Source: Phymatolithon calcareum (Eukaryota > Rhodophyta > Florideophyceae > Hapalidiales). Taken from it: DNA of 64,000 nucleotides. The notes under the pieces are model-generated. The model was not told where the DNA came from. It ran no database searches and worked only from the letters and a program-made list of their open reading frames with translations. Positions 1 to 10,717 of the stretch are shown one piece after another. The DNA lies in NCBI GenBank assembly GCA_977006965.1, contig OZ345358.1, forward strand, positions 1,426,001 through 1,490,000, read 5' to 3'. A program made the position numbers and the translations under genes. How positions within the stretch are numbered: the stretch's first letter is position 1; every line of letters starts with the position of its first letter.

Positions 1-520
1 ATCGCGATAGTTTGAAGGGAGGTTTTCAAAGTTTCAAATAGGGATTTTTGGTAACATTCCAAACACAAAAAGTGTGGGGACGAGTCCATCTGGCCCAGAA
101 GTATTGTTCAACGCATGTACAGCAAGCGATAGACATACAGAGTTATCCCAGGTTGGGTACTCAATTCTGATTTTTTGTAGATCTTTCGTAGTGGGGCATA
201 TATCGTTCTCCAATACCGAAAGAGTTGTGAGATTCAGTGGGTGTAGTTTTCGGGATTATACCAAACTGTACACATGCGGAGTTCAAGAATTCGCTGGTGA
301 ACAATTTATCTTGATCGTGGGTCAGGCCATTTGGAAATCCTACGCAAAATGTAACCCAACAAGTGATGAAAGCGCTTTCACCCTTAAACGAAATGAGATG
401 CGGAGAAGTGAGTACCACGATCAGCAATATAATATGTTGGACCGGCACATGTGGTCGAGGTTCAATTCACATCAGATCCAGGAAAATCACATGATTGAAA
501 ACGATTGAATCAGGAAGTGT
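1..520 (-). pseudogene. Ty1/copia integrase core, degenerate
   Basis: Minus-strand reading gives integrase core features: a stretch with FLDLM (first catalytic Asp) near 470, GFPNGLTHDQ (second Asp) near 335 and ESHNSFGIGER (catalytic Glu) near 220. The order fits a copia-type DDE integrase that inserts retrotransposon cDNA. A TGA stop follows FLDLM, and frameshifts lie near 380-430. The usual Gly after DQ is Asp here. The element runs off the left edge of the window, so reverse transcriptase is not seen. It continues the gag-protease fragment to its right. Inactive remnant. Confidence 0.75.
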
Positions 521-829
521 TAACTGAAAGACGAATGGTTTCGGAGCCATCCGTTGACAGGAGTTACAATGCTTGTCCTGAAGGAGTCTTTAGTAGACGG
601 CTCGAAGTTCTCCGGTGTTGCACGACGAAGGAGGTTAGCCAGCTTGTCTGCATAGGTGCGCGAAGCGTCGGTGAAGCTTGAGTAATTCTGATCTTGTAAA
701 CAGAACAATGTTAACAGGCCAGTCAAGGTAGAGATGGCCGAGCTTAGGAGCGAGATTGACCTGGAGGCTGTCATGAGATGAGCAGAACTGGTTGGTAACT
801 TCGTTCGTACACCATTTCAGACTTTTCAT
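520..829 (-). pseudogene. Ty1/copia GAG-pre-integrase segment, frameshifted
   Basis: The segment ending in LFTRSELLKLHRRFAH matches the pre-integrase zinc-binding region (S-E-L-x-K-L-H-R-R-F-x-H) of copia polyproteins. The continuation YADKLANLLRRATP is in another frame, so one indel separates the halves near 640-660. The first half is in phase with the 896-2251 frame and separated from it only by a TGA stop. This is known copia domain order: protease, pre-integrase, integrase. Confidence 0.7.
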
Positions 830-895
830 TTCGTCGAGTCCGGAAAGGATTGGAATGTCAATGTCGACAACGTCACCGTCATATTCGAGGAAGTT

Positions 896-2251
896 TCAAA
901 CAGTGTCTATAGGAACGCATATGGTTACGCGCCCAATACTCGGATGCACAACATCACCTATAAAAATGGTTTCAGTGCTCAGTGTGAGGTCAGGCGATAT
1001 GTGAGCATTTTGAAAATAGCGCAGATAAGCCGAGAGACCTGCAAGACTCTTTTCGCAACTGTTGTCCATGTAGATGCCCTCAAACTGAGACTTTTCATTC
1101 CGTTCTGAGAAGATTACCTTATGGTGATCTTTGAGAGTAGAACTGTCAATAGCGTCAGTGCTATGAAGTATTGAGTGACTTGTGGAGACATCAGCCAATG
1201 AGGCGTAGAGAGGGTACAGGTTGGGTTCGAGGGGAAGACTAAGTTCCGGAATTGTGACGTAATGTGTTTCATTACTAGGCGTTCTTTCAAAATCTGATGC
1301 CATTGGCGATGACTGAAAGTGGTGCTCAAAGTCTTTCCAGGTGCCATCGTCAGTTTCCTGTATTATATCCAAAGCGTGATCGATGTCGCCGGGATCAGAA
1401 ACTACGGATTCTGTAAGAAGAACCCGTTTCGCATACTGAGGCCTGTATGTGCTGTCGAGCTGGTCACAGTCACGGATGAAGTGCTTTTCGGAGTTACACT
1501 TGCGACATCGCATGCGGATACCATTGCGGATAGGGTTGAGACCGTCTCTACGACGGTATTTCCAGCTAACATAAGTGTTCCTTCGACCTCCATTTTTATT
1601 GGCATATCGTCTACTGTGAATGGCGGGGCCATCGCTTTGATTTCCGTTGTATGGTACAAACAATGTTTCCTTTGCATGAACTGCAGTAGGCACCAGATCT
1701 TGAGACATTTTGGCGACGCGAAGCTGATTCTCATAAACCGGAATAGCTCTTGCGCAAGCCTCTTGGATGGCGGCAGAGTCCTGGGCAGGTGATAGAGCCA
1801 GGAGCGCAGAGAATGGTTCGTCAGAAACTGCTTTCATAATGACGTCACGAAGATGCTGGCTGTCTTGATAGGCCGTCCCAAGTTGAATCTGGAACAAATC
1901 TGCAGTTTGGCACATGTCGATAAGCGCAGTATGAAGATTTGCTCCAGTTTTTGCCATAAAAGTCTTGAAATGGACATTGTTCCACTGCCGAATGAGGTGA
2001 ACTCTGCGTTCAGTGGAACTGTAACGAGAATATAGAAGACTGAACGCTTTTTCCGTATTTCTGGACTTCGGGAGAACGTACTTATGGTAAAAGACGCTAG
2101 CAGGGCTGTTCGGAACGAATAGCACATACATGTTATCGAATGCTTCCGCTTCTGTGAGGCCAAGAGTCATGCATTTGTCTGTATAACACTGATGGAACGC
2201 GGCTAAATTTTTCTTTTCTATCTCCAGTGCCAGCAAATTGCTGAGATGCAT
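896..2251 (-). pseudogene. Ty1/copia gag and start of protease
   Basis: An open frame of 451 aa. Residues about 247-261 form a perfect CX2CX4HX4C zinc knuckle (C-R-K-C, then H, then C), the nucleic-acid-binding hallmark of Gag. Near the C-terminus a retroviral-type aspartic protease begins (YMDNSCEKS), where family members usually have D-[ST]-G; here it reads D-N-S, so the active site looks lost. The frame is closed by a TGA, after which the protease motif PILSGLDE continues in the same phase. The upstream gag N-terminus lies in other frames to 2694. Confidence 0.8.
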
Positions 2252-2694
2252 GGCTGAATATCTTCAGTATAGAAGATGTTTGTCTTCTTTTCCGATCAGA
2301 TGAGCAAGGTCTGGGCGAACAGTGCGGACGCGCTGCTTTGATGGAAAAGCAGGACGATCAGGAAGTGGGGCATCTCCAGGAGTAGTTTCAGGTCCCAAGA
2401 TGCCTTCAAGAGCATTTTGAACAAACATTCCAGGGGAAAGCTTATTCCCTTCTCAGCGAAGTACTGGCGAACATAGACTTTCGACGCGATTGAAAGTCGA
2501 CGGAAGGTCTTGCGAGAGATACATTCCTTGAACTCCATGGTTCATGCTTCAGGGGTTTGTTCATCGTCTATCACATCTAAATATGTATTGACGAGCTCAC
2601 GCATTTGTCGGTCAGCATCCGTGATTTCGGCACGAGTAATCATTGATGCCGTTGAAGCGTTGCTTACAGCGTCGCCTTCGGCATTACTAGCCAT
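2252..2694 (-). pseudogene. Ty1/copia gag N-terminus, broken
   Basis: Translation from an ATG at 2694 gives an acidic N-terminus (MASNAEGDAV...), then a TGA, then FKECISRKTF in the same phase. After a frameshift near 2430 the frame VQNALEGILGPET leads, through another TGA, into the 896-2251 ORF. The continuity of the pieces supports one decayed gag gene. Start choice is by the first ATG and is uncertain. Confidence 0.55.
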
Positions 2695-2763
2695 GGTAGA
2701 GCTTGGTGATGACAATTTCTACTTAATCAAAAAAACCGCCAGATGGAAGTAGCGGACTGTTTT

Positions 2764-3360
2764 TTAGATAGATTTAGGTGATAATGCAAATAGACAAGCT
2801 CGATCGTGATGGTAGAAGTGCAGCTTGTTATCAAACGTAGTTTTTATGCAGCGACAAATGCGGTCAGATGTGAACTGGTACTTAGAAAGAAGCAAGTTTT
2901 GTTCGTGTTTCTTGGCGAGCTCGTGTTCACTGTTGGCTTTTCGGCTCTTATTTGCAACGTTACAGTATCCAGAGCAGTACCAGCCTTCTTCGTAATAGAA
3001 TTTGTTCGAAGTGCAAGGCTTCTTCGGAGGGCTTTTTGATTGTTGTGGAGTTGAGTGACGTTCGCGGACGGGTTTTGCGGGGCGTTTTCTGTCTAGTGCC
3101 TGAGATCTGCGAATAGCCGGTTTGGAAATTAGCGGCCTAACGTCCTGTTTATAATGACGGTCAAGAGGGTTCGGAGGAACTGTCTTATGGCGGGAGAAGA
3201 AGGCTGCTTCTCTGCTCTGTTTAGTAGCGAAAAGAGGGCCGCATGGACTAGTAATACGGCGAGAGGGACCGGCAGATACCGGAGAAGGCGAACAAGACGG
3301 TAAATTGCGATTGCGGATTAAACGGCGGAGCGGTATTTTCTTCTCGGATGAACTTTTCAT
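2764..3360 (-). CDS. unrecognised basic ORF upstream of the copia gag
   Basis: An open frame of 198 aa, proline, arginine and lysine rich in its first 120 residues, followed by a segment WYCSGYC and then H-x5-H, which could be a degenerate zinc-binding motif. It lies 70 bp upstream of the copia gag start on the same strand. It could be an extra retrotransposon ORF, part of the leader, or chance. I do not recognise a family. Confidence 0.25.
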   Translation of the reverse strand: MKSSSEKKIPLRRLIRNRNLPSCSPSPVSAGPSRRITSPCGPLFATKQSREAAFFSRHKTVPPNPLDRHYKQDVRPLISKPAIRRSQALDRKRPAKPVRERHSTPQQSKSPPKKPCTSNKFYYEEGWYCSGYCNVANKSRKANSEHELAKKHEQNLLLSKYQFTSDRICRCIKTTFDNKLHFYHHDRACLFALSPKSI

Positions 3361-3649
3361 ACGGCGACGAAGGCTTAGAATTCAGAGGGCACAGCGGAGA
3401 CAGTACAGTGACTGGGGACACTTGAGTGTGGCCAGGCAGCGTAGGTATTGCTCTTAAACGCAAAGCCTCTGAGAACAACATGCCCAGTCTTCGAGTTATC
3501 CTTATGACACGGCACGAGAGTCTAGGAATCACTGCGAAGGTAGGCGTATTCACGCGTCAGTAGGGCCGAACTGTGAAATAGCACCGTTATCAACCATGTA
3601 GCACGCACCAATTCGTGATCAGAAGGACAGATTGTTCTAATAACAACTT

Positions 3650-3925
3650 CAAAGACGGCCAATATACCCGGACGATGATTGGATAACAAAAATAAAATTT
3701 AGATTATGATTGGTCTCTAATTTTCGGGCGTCTGTCAGGGTCAAATCTGATTGGATAACGAGAATTGTTTCCGGTTTCTGATTGGTTCCAAGATCGGTCA
3801 ACACAGGCTGCGATTCGATAACGCAAAACATTTCTGGTGATCTCATTGGTGATAACTGATTCGCGAATGTTGTTATACACCGATGTTAGAATGGCAGTGA
3901 TTGGTCGATGAGAGTTCGAATGTGG
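3650..3925 (-). promoter_or_regulatory. tandem array with repeated CCAAT boxes
   Basis: The stretch is built from degenerate units in which TGATTGG (CCAATCA on the minus strand) recurs at about 3675, 3708, 3748, 3779 and 3899, with degenerate versions near 3810 and 3844. Spacing is about 30-40 bp. CCAAT boxes bind NF-Y in eukaryotes. The position 5' of the minus-strand copia remnant suggests an LTR promoter or enhancer repeat, but no LTR ends were identified. Confidence 0.4.
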
Positions 3926-4181
3926 TTGGAACGGTTGAGCAAAGAAGCAGGTTGTGTGCTTGACTTTACTTAGAGGTTGTTCTGTTCTCTATGTTCTGTT
4001 TTCTCTACTCTACTCCGGCTTGGAGCTGCTTAAGTAGTCTTGACTTTGCGCAGCTAGCGCCGAAGTGCAAGAAATATGTAATGAGTAAGTATAAGGTAGT
4101 GTCAATAGAACTGCTGTGCATTTGTTACATACACATTATACAATCTTATAATCACACTATTTACAGTTACGAAAGTCGTTA

Positions 4182-4211
4182 AGGCATAATTTCAGCTAGC
4201 CTTATGCCTTA
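4182..4211. repeat. 9-bp inverted repeat hairpin
   Basis: AAGGCATAA and TTATGCCTT are separated by 12 bases. It could be the tip of a foldback element or a transcript hairpin. Nothing else defines it. Confidence 0.4.
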
Positions 4212-4713
4212 CTACCGGCGGCATGTCTAACAAACTGAGAAAGCATGACGTACTTGCTTGACCATCGTGTGACGTTATTGAGGACGGGGCTTGAATTTGT
4301 AATGTTGCGAAGCATTGCACGGTTTTTGAGTTTATTATTCACGTCACGCATCTTATTGTGCACTGTCTGACGACCCTGATAAGGCAACGTGTTCAATGTT
4401 GAGAGATACGTAACCTTCCTGATTCTTCGGTGATGACGAGTCACAGAACATAGACGTACGCTTGCACATCGTAGCCATCGCTCTGGTTCGTAAATCTTCC
4501 TCCGATGTCTTAAACCATAAGGAACGCCATGAAAAGTCTACCCCGCAACAGCCAGAAAACCAAAAAGTGAAATGTGTAGCACGAGCCACCCAAACTGGAC
4601 TTCGTTGTGTCGAGTGACTTCAACTGAATGAATGCACACTGGTGAAACCTTCCTTCCTGTTGATGCTGTAAGCTATCTAACAGTAAAGTCCGCAATTCCA
4701 ATTTGAGTTTCAA
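4202..4713 (-). pseudogene. hAT-type transposase fragment
   Basis: The minus-strand frame at 4202-4444 contains MLRNITNSSPVL followed by NVTRWSSKYVMLSQFV, which fits the T-R-W-S/N-S/T region of hAT superfamily transposases, just before the C-terminal dimerisation part. Upstream pieces at 4353-4713 are in two other frames, so at least two indels are present. There is no catalytic triad in this scrap, no TIRs and no 8-bp duplication was found. Confidence 0.5.
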
Positions 4714-4757
4714 TTTGGAAACTATGCTCCAGTTACAATTGCAATTCGAAACTCTGC

Positions 4758-4815
4758 TGCGGGGTTGTCAATCGCACAGGATTTAGGGACTATGATAGTG
4801 GCGTTGGACGCAACA
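4758..4815 (-). repeat. 58-bp miniature solo LTR (family L)
   Basis: Both tips of the L-family LTR are present (GGGGTTGTCAATCGCACAGG-like start and TATGATAGTGGCGTTGGACG end, in minus orientation), but the middle, about 320-380 bp in the other copies, is missing. It is flanked by perfect 5-bp direct repeats TCTGC (4753-4757 and 4816-4820). Same family as the LTRs at 20897, 32774 and 36795. Confidence 0.75.
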
Positions 4816-5043
4816 TCTGCTCCAATTACAGTTCCAATAGCGAAAACTCCGTGCAATAAATATAAAATTGCAATTACTTGCAATTAGCTGCAATAAATTT
4901 AAATTAGGACGATCCAGAATAGGAGGGAGCTACACTTGATCCCAGAAACACGATCGCAAACCCATTCTAATAGTCGATGATAAAATGAAATAAGCTTGAT
5001 TAGTACTGAAGTGACTCTCTACCACTGGTAGAGAATCCAAGAG

Positions 5044-5087
5044 AAACAAGAAGGAATACGTATACATATTCGTGTTCCTTCTTGTTT
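5044..5087. repeat. 17-bp arm hairpin
   Basis: Arms 5044-5060 and 5071-5087 pair over 16 of 17 positions around a 10-base loop, and the odd pair would be G-U in RNA. It is followed by a T-rich run. It could be the core of a foldback element or a transcript 3' hairpin. Confidence 0.5.
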
Positions 5088-5099
5088 TTCCTTTATTTT

Positions 5100-8000
5100 T
5101 ATGTGTCGTTTTTCGTTTTTAGAGGAATTCGCTAAATATGTTGCGCTACCGTCTTAAACTTAAATTTGGGCCACACTTAGCGCCCATACGTAGCCACAAA
5201 GACCAAAAAGTTTTACAAAGTCCCGCTTTACTTACACCAAGAGCGATGGGAGCGATCACACAGCGCCCACACGTGTGTCACACCGGCACACAAGCTCTTT
5301 CAGTGGATCACACAGCCACTAAACTATCTAATCACAACCGCGTCTAGTGGATTACAGAGTCACAAGAGTATTGCCAATTGTCGGTTTCGTGACACTTCTT
5401 TGTGACTTGCCCAAGCACTGTAACTTGTAACTACTGTCGAGCTACTATATGAAACTACAGTACAATTACACTCCCAGTACAGTACATTATAACTAGTAGT
5501 AGTTGAAACTCCGGCGTTGAAAATTGGATTATATTAGACTCAGTTTGTCAATCAGAGCTTCTATGTCTCCTCTGCTTTACAACAGAGACGCCTGTTCCAG
5601 CTGACAGGCGTTATAAATCGAAGAAACTATAGGATGCAACAGTAGTCAAATTCAATCTAAGTTACACAACCTCACTTCTTTCTCTTGTCCCTATTTAGAT
5701 CACAAGGTTTTATCACGACTTATATCCAACCTGATGTAGAGACATGCGCCTAAAGGAAGGAAACGCTCGCATCATTTTCGCGCCTCTTGCTCGCTCTCAC
5801 GCTTGGAGAAAGTTGTCTTTTACTTTCTTCAAACGCTTACCTTGACGCTTCGACGCTCGCTCGCTCTCGCTCCCGGATGCCCCCTCTACTAATCCCTCAG
5901 CTACCCACTATATAGATCTTTACTGCACAGTATCAGACAATCAACCTTCCTAGAGAATATTCTTTTAAGCAATCGGTTTTCATGCTGTGGCCACTGCTTG
6001 TCCAATCTGTTTAGAATGAATTAATATGATTAGCCAATAGAAGTTTGCCTTATATCAGCCAATTAGCGCATGTTTGATTCATTGCAATCAGCCGATGAAA
6101 AGCAAATTGATTGGGCTAATCAGATTTCTCCTTCTGTTTGTTATCACTTGAAATCAAATCCAGTGTGATAGGTTAAGACGAATGACACATAGCGCAGTGT
6201 AGGGTTTATTGCGTGCACGCGCACGCAGCACAGAGAGCGGGCAGAACTCGAGCTCCTCCGGTATTTATTTTCGTCTGGGCGGTGACCCAGACGACTCACA
6301 GCGAACCAAAAACGCAAAGCAGCAAGGTACGTGTACTCGTCTTGTTCTGTGCTTGGCTTCTCGAACAAGAATCTGAGCGCACGCGAAGATGTAGAAGTGA
6401 GATTGCTATATGACAACTAACACGAAAATATCTTGTTATGATAAATGGCACGTGGAACTATGTGATCAGCATTTAGACGTTATCATACGTATGATACAAG
6501 ATTTTCCCTTGACAACTGAGCTACACTGCATCATTTATGATAAACCGACCAGACTGTAATGAAACTATCGATTTGGTCCAATCTTGCAAAGATCGGTTCA
6601 AAAAAGTGAGAAGAACCGGCTAAATTGACACCTCTTACCGCACATAGTACTCATCCGATACGCAGAGCACAAAATTTCCACGTTCATGCGAAGGCGCACC
6701 TAGAGTTCTTTGCGAATGTGCTGCAGTTTTATAGGAAAACATTTAGCCAGGGGTGCATGTGCCGACAATACGAGTATGAACCTGCGCGCTTCTAAGCTCT
6801 CCAGTGTACTTCATGTTGGTTTTGCCAGCCACAAGTTCAATTTGGATGTCAATCACATGGTTCAGGATCACGCTGATCTTCGAATATCATCGATAATGTA
6901 CAAAATACCATGGTAGCGGCTAAGTAGAAGCTCAAGAATGTTGTAATTCTCCACAACCTAGCAGAACTGAAGCCCATCATGCACAACGATATGTAGTACG
7001 GAAGTTCGACATGCTGCGTCGATTCCGTCATATTCGAGATTAGCTTATCGAAGCTATCGACGATAACAACTGCGATATACTCATCGAGAGTTCTACACTG
7101 TTAGCGAACAGAGTCACGAACTACTAGTAGATGCTCTGCGAAAGCAATGTTGTGACCAAGACGCTCCAAAGGCGTTGATACACCCTGACCTTCCTTATTG
7201 TACATCTCAACTACCCATTGGAGGCATAACCTTTCTTACCGTTCGCCTTGTTTGAATCTTCAAGGCGCACACGTTTTAGTCCATGACAGTCAAGAACCGA
7301 AAAGTAAAAATAAAGCAACGTCATTTCACAGGCCTTTCTGTCGAGTTGGTTTTATCCTTCAGCGTTCCTGAAGATAAGCAGGGCAAGGAGGGCAGACGAG
7401 CACGTCCAGAAACCAAGTTGGTCTACTTGTAGCTTCACGATGCTGCTTTAGAAACGAACTGAAAGCAGAATAACTTTCCGCTTTCTGAGGTCGCAGCGTC
7501 GGAAGAGCGAAGATTTCTCCTGTGAGCCAACTAACTATTTCGCATGGCTGTTATCGCGAGTAAGACACCAAGAACTAAGACACTACTGAATACCGAAACT
7601 GAGGCTCTCATGGTTCAGCACGAAAGGCTACTGTGGTCTGTCGCTCGGTGCTGGACTCACGAGTCGCGTTCTATAGTGAAAAAGTTCGGAATTACGACTT
7701 GATTTTTATATTGCACCCTTTTAGAGATACTCATTTTTAAACCTTCCGTTTGCACTGGGCACGGAATCGCCAGCAGAACGCACAGAAGTGGAAAGCTGCA
7801 ATCTGTTTTTGCCGTTGCATGTGTAGAGATTTCCTAGGGCGTTACGTGTTCATTTCCATGTCCTGGAGTTGATGTGGTGGCGCAGATAGGCGGATCATCG
7901 TCCGAGAACGGTTTTACGGAAAGGACGCGCAAGACTCCAGCGAAAGGTCTCTCCCCATCGAGGTTAGTGGCAGAACAATCAAAACCACACGCACGTACTT

Positions 8001-8960
8001 GGGGTCCAATCGCAAGAGGACACGAACGTCCGAACACAAATACAGGGGAAAAGTTCGGAGGACCGAGGCTTAAGTGACAGCGCAGAGTCGAGGTCGTTCG
8101 GGAGGACTTCCCTGAGGCGAAAGGACCGCGAAGGTTGGACCGGAAAACGGTCGATTTGGACAAAACACCGGTTGCCCCGTCTACAGAAGGCCAGCGGCGA
8201 AAGCCCGTCATATTCTACCAATTCAATCTTATCATACTGCAACTAACCCTAAGCGGAGAGGCCGGCGAGGCCGAAGGCACTGGATATAAGCCCTTGAGGG
8301 CTGAAATGGCCGTGGAAGAACAAGGCGTCAAGGCCAACTATCCATACTACTACACGCTCCCCTCCTTAATGCCGAAGCACTCAGAGAGGCTAATGCGGCG
8401 GAAGGGATAGGGCCCTTAACGCTTCCAACTGCGACACGACGTTCAAATGGCCTGAACAGGGCGTTTTTCGTGCCGGTTGCCCTCCCCCCACACCCTTCTC
8501 CCCTTCCGCGTCCCCGCGGGTGCCAAAATAGACTTTCGAACAACGGCATGACATGAGCCCGGGAGGGCATATGTACGACTATGGGACCGCTCCCCGGCCT
8601 TCAGGCCTTGGCGGCTGCGGGAAACGCACCATATAATACGGAGGGACAACGTGTCAGCAGGCGTGTTATCATAAACGACCTACTTACCCCTTTCTGTCCC
8701 CTGAACTGTGAATATGAAATTATAGTAATCCGCGTCATATTAAATTGAATTGCCCCCTTTCGTGGCATTTGTAGCATATCGTACAATTGGACGGTTTGTA
8801 AGGACGTGGATCATGATGCTGTCACATAACGTCATAGAAGATGAGAAGAGTTCGGCCCTTGACATACAGATCTTGTGATACATGAATTTTGTGTTTGACT
8901 GTGCAAAGATTCGTTCACACGACTACGAGAGCCGGCTTTAGAGAGATTTGCAATATATTA
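5100..8960. other. no recognisable gene
   Basis: Short ORFs here (for example 6144-6416, 6710-7031, 7834-8410) show no domain and overlap on both strands. Base composition changes from AT-rich to near balanced at 7.8-8.6 kb, which may mark another decayed insertion. A polypyrimidine stretch with repeated CGCTCGC lies at 5760-5880, and CCAAT-like motifs occur at 5998-6120. Confidence 0.5.
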
Positions 8961-8976
8961 TCCCCTGCTACACATT

Positions 8977-8990
8977 TATCCCGCGGGATA
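8977..8990. repeat. perfect TATCCC-type palindrome
   Basis: TATCCCGCGGGATA is a 14-bp perfect palindrome. Half-sites TATCCC, CCGGATA and CGGGATA recur at 8959 and three times in 9358-9412 with about 20-bp spacing, suggesting subterminal repeats or a protein-binding array of an element spanning roughly 8.95-9.42 kb. Confidence 0.4.
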
Positions 8991-9774
8991 GACGACATAG
9001 CGTATTTTCGGCGGCGGGATTTTACATGTTTTCGAGCTCAAGCGGACCCAAAAAACGGGAGGGGTGTTTAAGAGGCCCTTAATCTTACCATTTGGGAAGA
9101 AAATAGGGGGAAATAATTACGAGGTACAGATATACCCTCCTTGAAAATTCTAAAAATCGCCGTTCCTAGCCAGTTTTTGCTTATTCCGCTGCGGGCATTT
9201 TGCATTTCTCCACCTCCAACTTTTATGAAACAAATTACATCAGAATCCTGAAAACATCATCTTTTCAAATATGTAAATGTGATTGGATGCCTGGTAGTAG
9301 ATTTGGCGATGGAGCACTGTAAATTTTGTAAAATTAGCTGAGAAGAGATAACAAATTTATCCCGAGATAATATTTTTAACCCCGGATAATATTTTTATCA
9401 CGGGATAGCATTTGATCCTCGAATGACATTTTTCTGTCAGGGAAGCTATCATCTTTCATTGCGTAATCGTTCATGTAAATTAAAATTCAAAAACATGTTC
9501 CAGAAAACGTTTTGTTTGAAAAATACAGCATTTTATAAAAATTTAAATTATATGAGGCAGCTCACATTCCGTCTTAGTTCATTGAAATGGAAAAAATGGA
9601 AGCAGGCTTTCTGCATTCAATACTCCAGCGCAGTTGAAATCCCTCTACTTTCTATGACTTGGGTTTGTTCACAAGCGGGGAAATATCGAGATTCCCGCAG
9701 CCCCTTACTTGCCCGCGTGTTCCACGTGTTAATCCCGCCCGTCCTCGCGGTCCTCGCAGGTAAACGTGTGACTC

Positions 9775-10563
9775 GTGCCCTCACTCTTGGTCCTTCGCTC
9801 CCCTCCTTGGTGGACCTCGGCCCGGCGCCGTGGCCACGTCAAAGGACGGCGCACGAGTTTGGGTTGCTGTCGTCATTGCTCGGGCATAAATACAAGTGGC
9901 GCCTTGACAGACCCGGCCTACTGCTTCTGCTCACCGCGCTACGTCAAGGTCAAGCTCTGACCGGTAACCGCTCGAAGAAGACGTCCACCTGTGCTCCAGC
10001 AAGGCGCGTGCACTGTCATGGTGTGTTGGATCACCTCGTGGCTGAACGTCGACGTGCCATGGGACGTCCAGTCCTTGCCGGAATGAAAGCGGCGCGTTAC
10101 TCTCAACTTGGAGCTCACCGTGCTGGGCCCCGTGCTGGGCTTCGCAACCGATTGGTGCCACCCGCGCCGCTGGAGCTGGCGCAAGGCCCTGGCCGACAGG
10201 GAGAACAAGCTCGCCAGGGGACATCCTGTTCCCGTGGAAGTTGAGGCCGAGGTGGCCCGTTTGCCGACCACCGGCGAGGTGCGCTGGGCTGAGCGCTTCC
10301 ACCACCGTTCCAAAGACGAGGCGTGGTGCCTCTCGCTGGGGCAATTCGATGCCCGCTGCCTCGAGGGCCTTCCGTCCTTTGCTTTCGATGCGGTGCCGAG
10401 CCCGGCTATGCAAGACCGGCGTGTGTCTCGCGACATACGCCGCTGGCGTCACCGCCTGCAAGGTCTGTTCTGGGAATGGATGACCGAAAACACTACGATC
10501 ATGAAATTGAGATTTGTTACATACTTGTTAAATTGCTGTCATAGTGTATCATACGTTTCATAA
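9775..10563 (+). pseudogene. GC-rich decayed coding island, unknown protein
   Basis: In the frame of 10108-10563 the translation is protein-like (GFATDWCHPRRWSWRKALAD, then GEVRWAERFHHRS). The same phase is open upstream to 9775, interrupted by TGA at 9958-9960 and 10082-10084. GC content is far above the flanks, which suggests a captured or transferred coding fragment. Overlapping minus-strand frames of 165-176 aa are probably shadows. I recognise no family. Confidence 0.35.
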
Positions 10564-10717
10564 TTTTGCAATATTCGATTGTTTCATTCAATTTATTGTG
10601 TACCATATTCATTTTCTCCTCTGTAATAGATCTTGAACATCGATCGGTATTCATTGCTCAACATGTGAGCGGCATCCCCAGTTCGTCCAGGTTAGCATTC
10701 AGTCTACAAGAATGCGG

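Noticed and set aside
7834-8410. Overlapping ORFs of 67-125 aa on both strands
   Set aside because: No domain and frames on both strands; explained by higher GC content.
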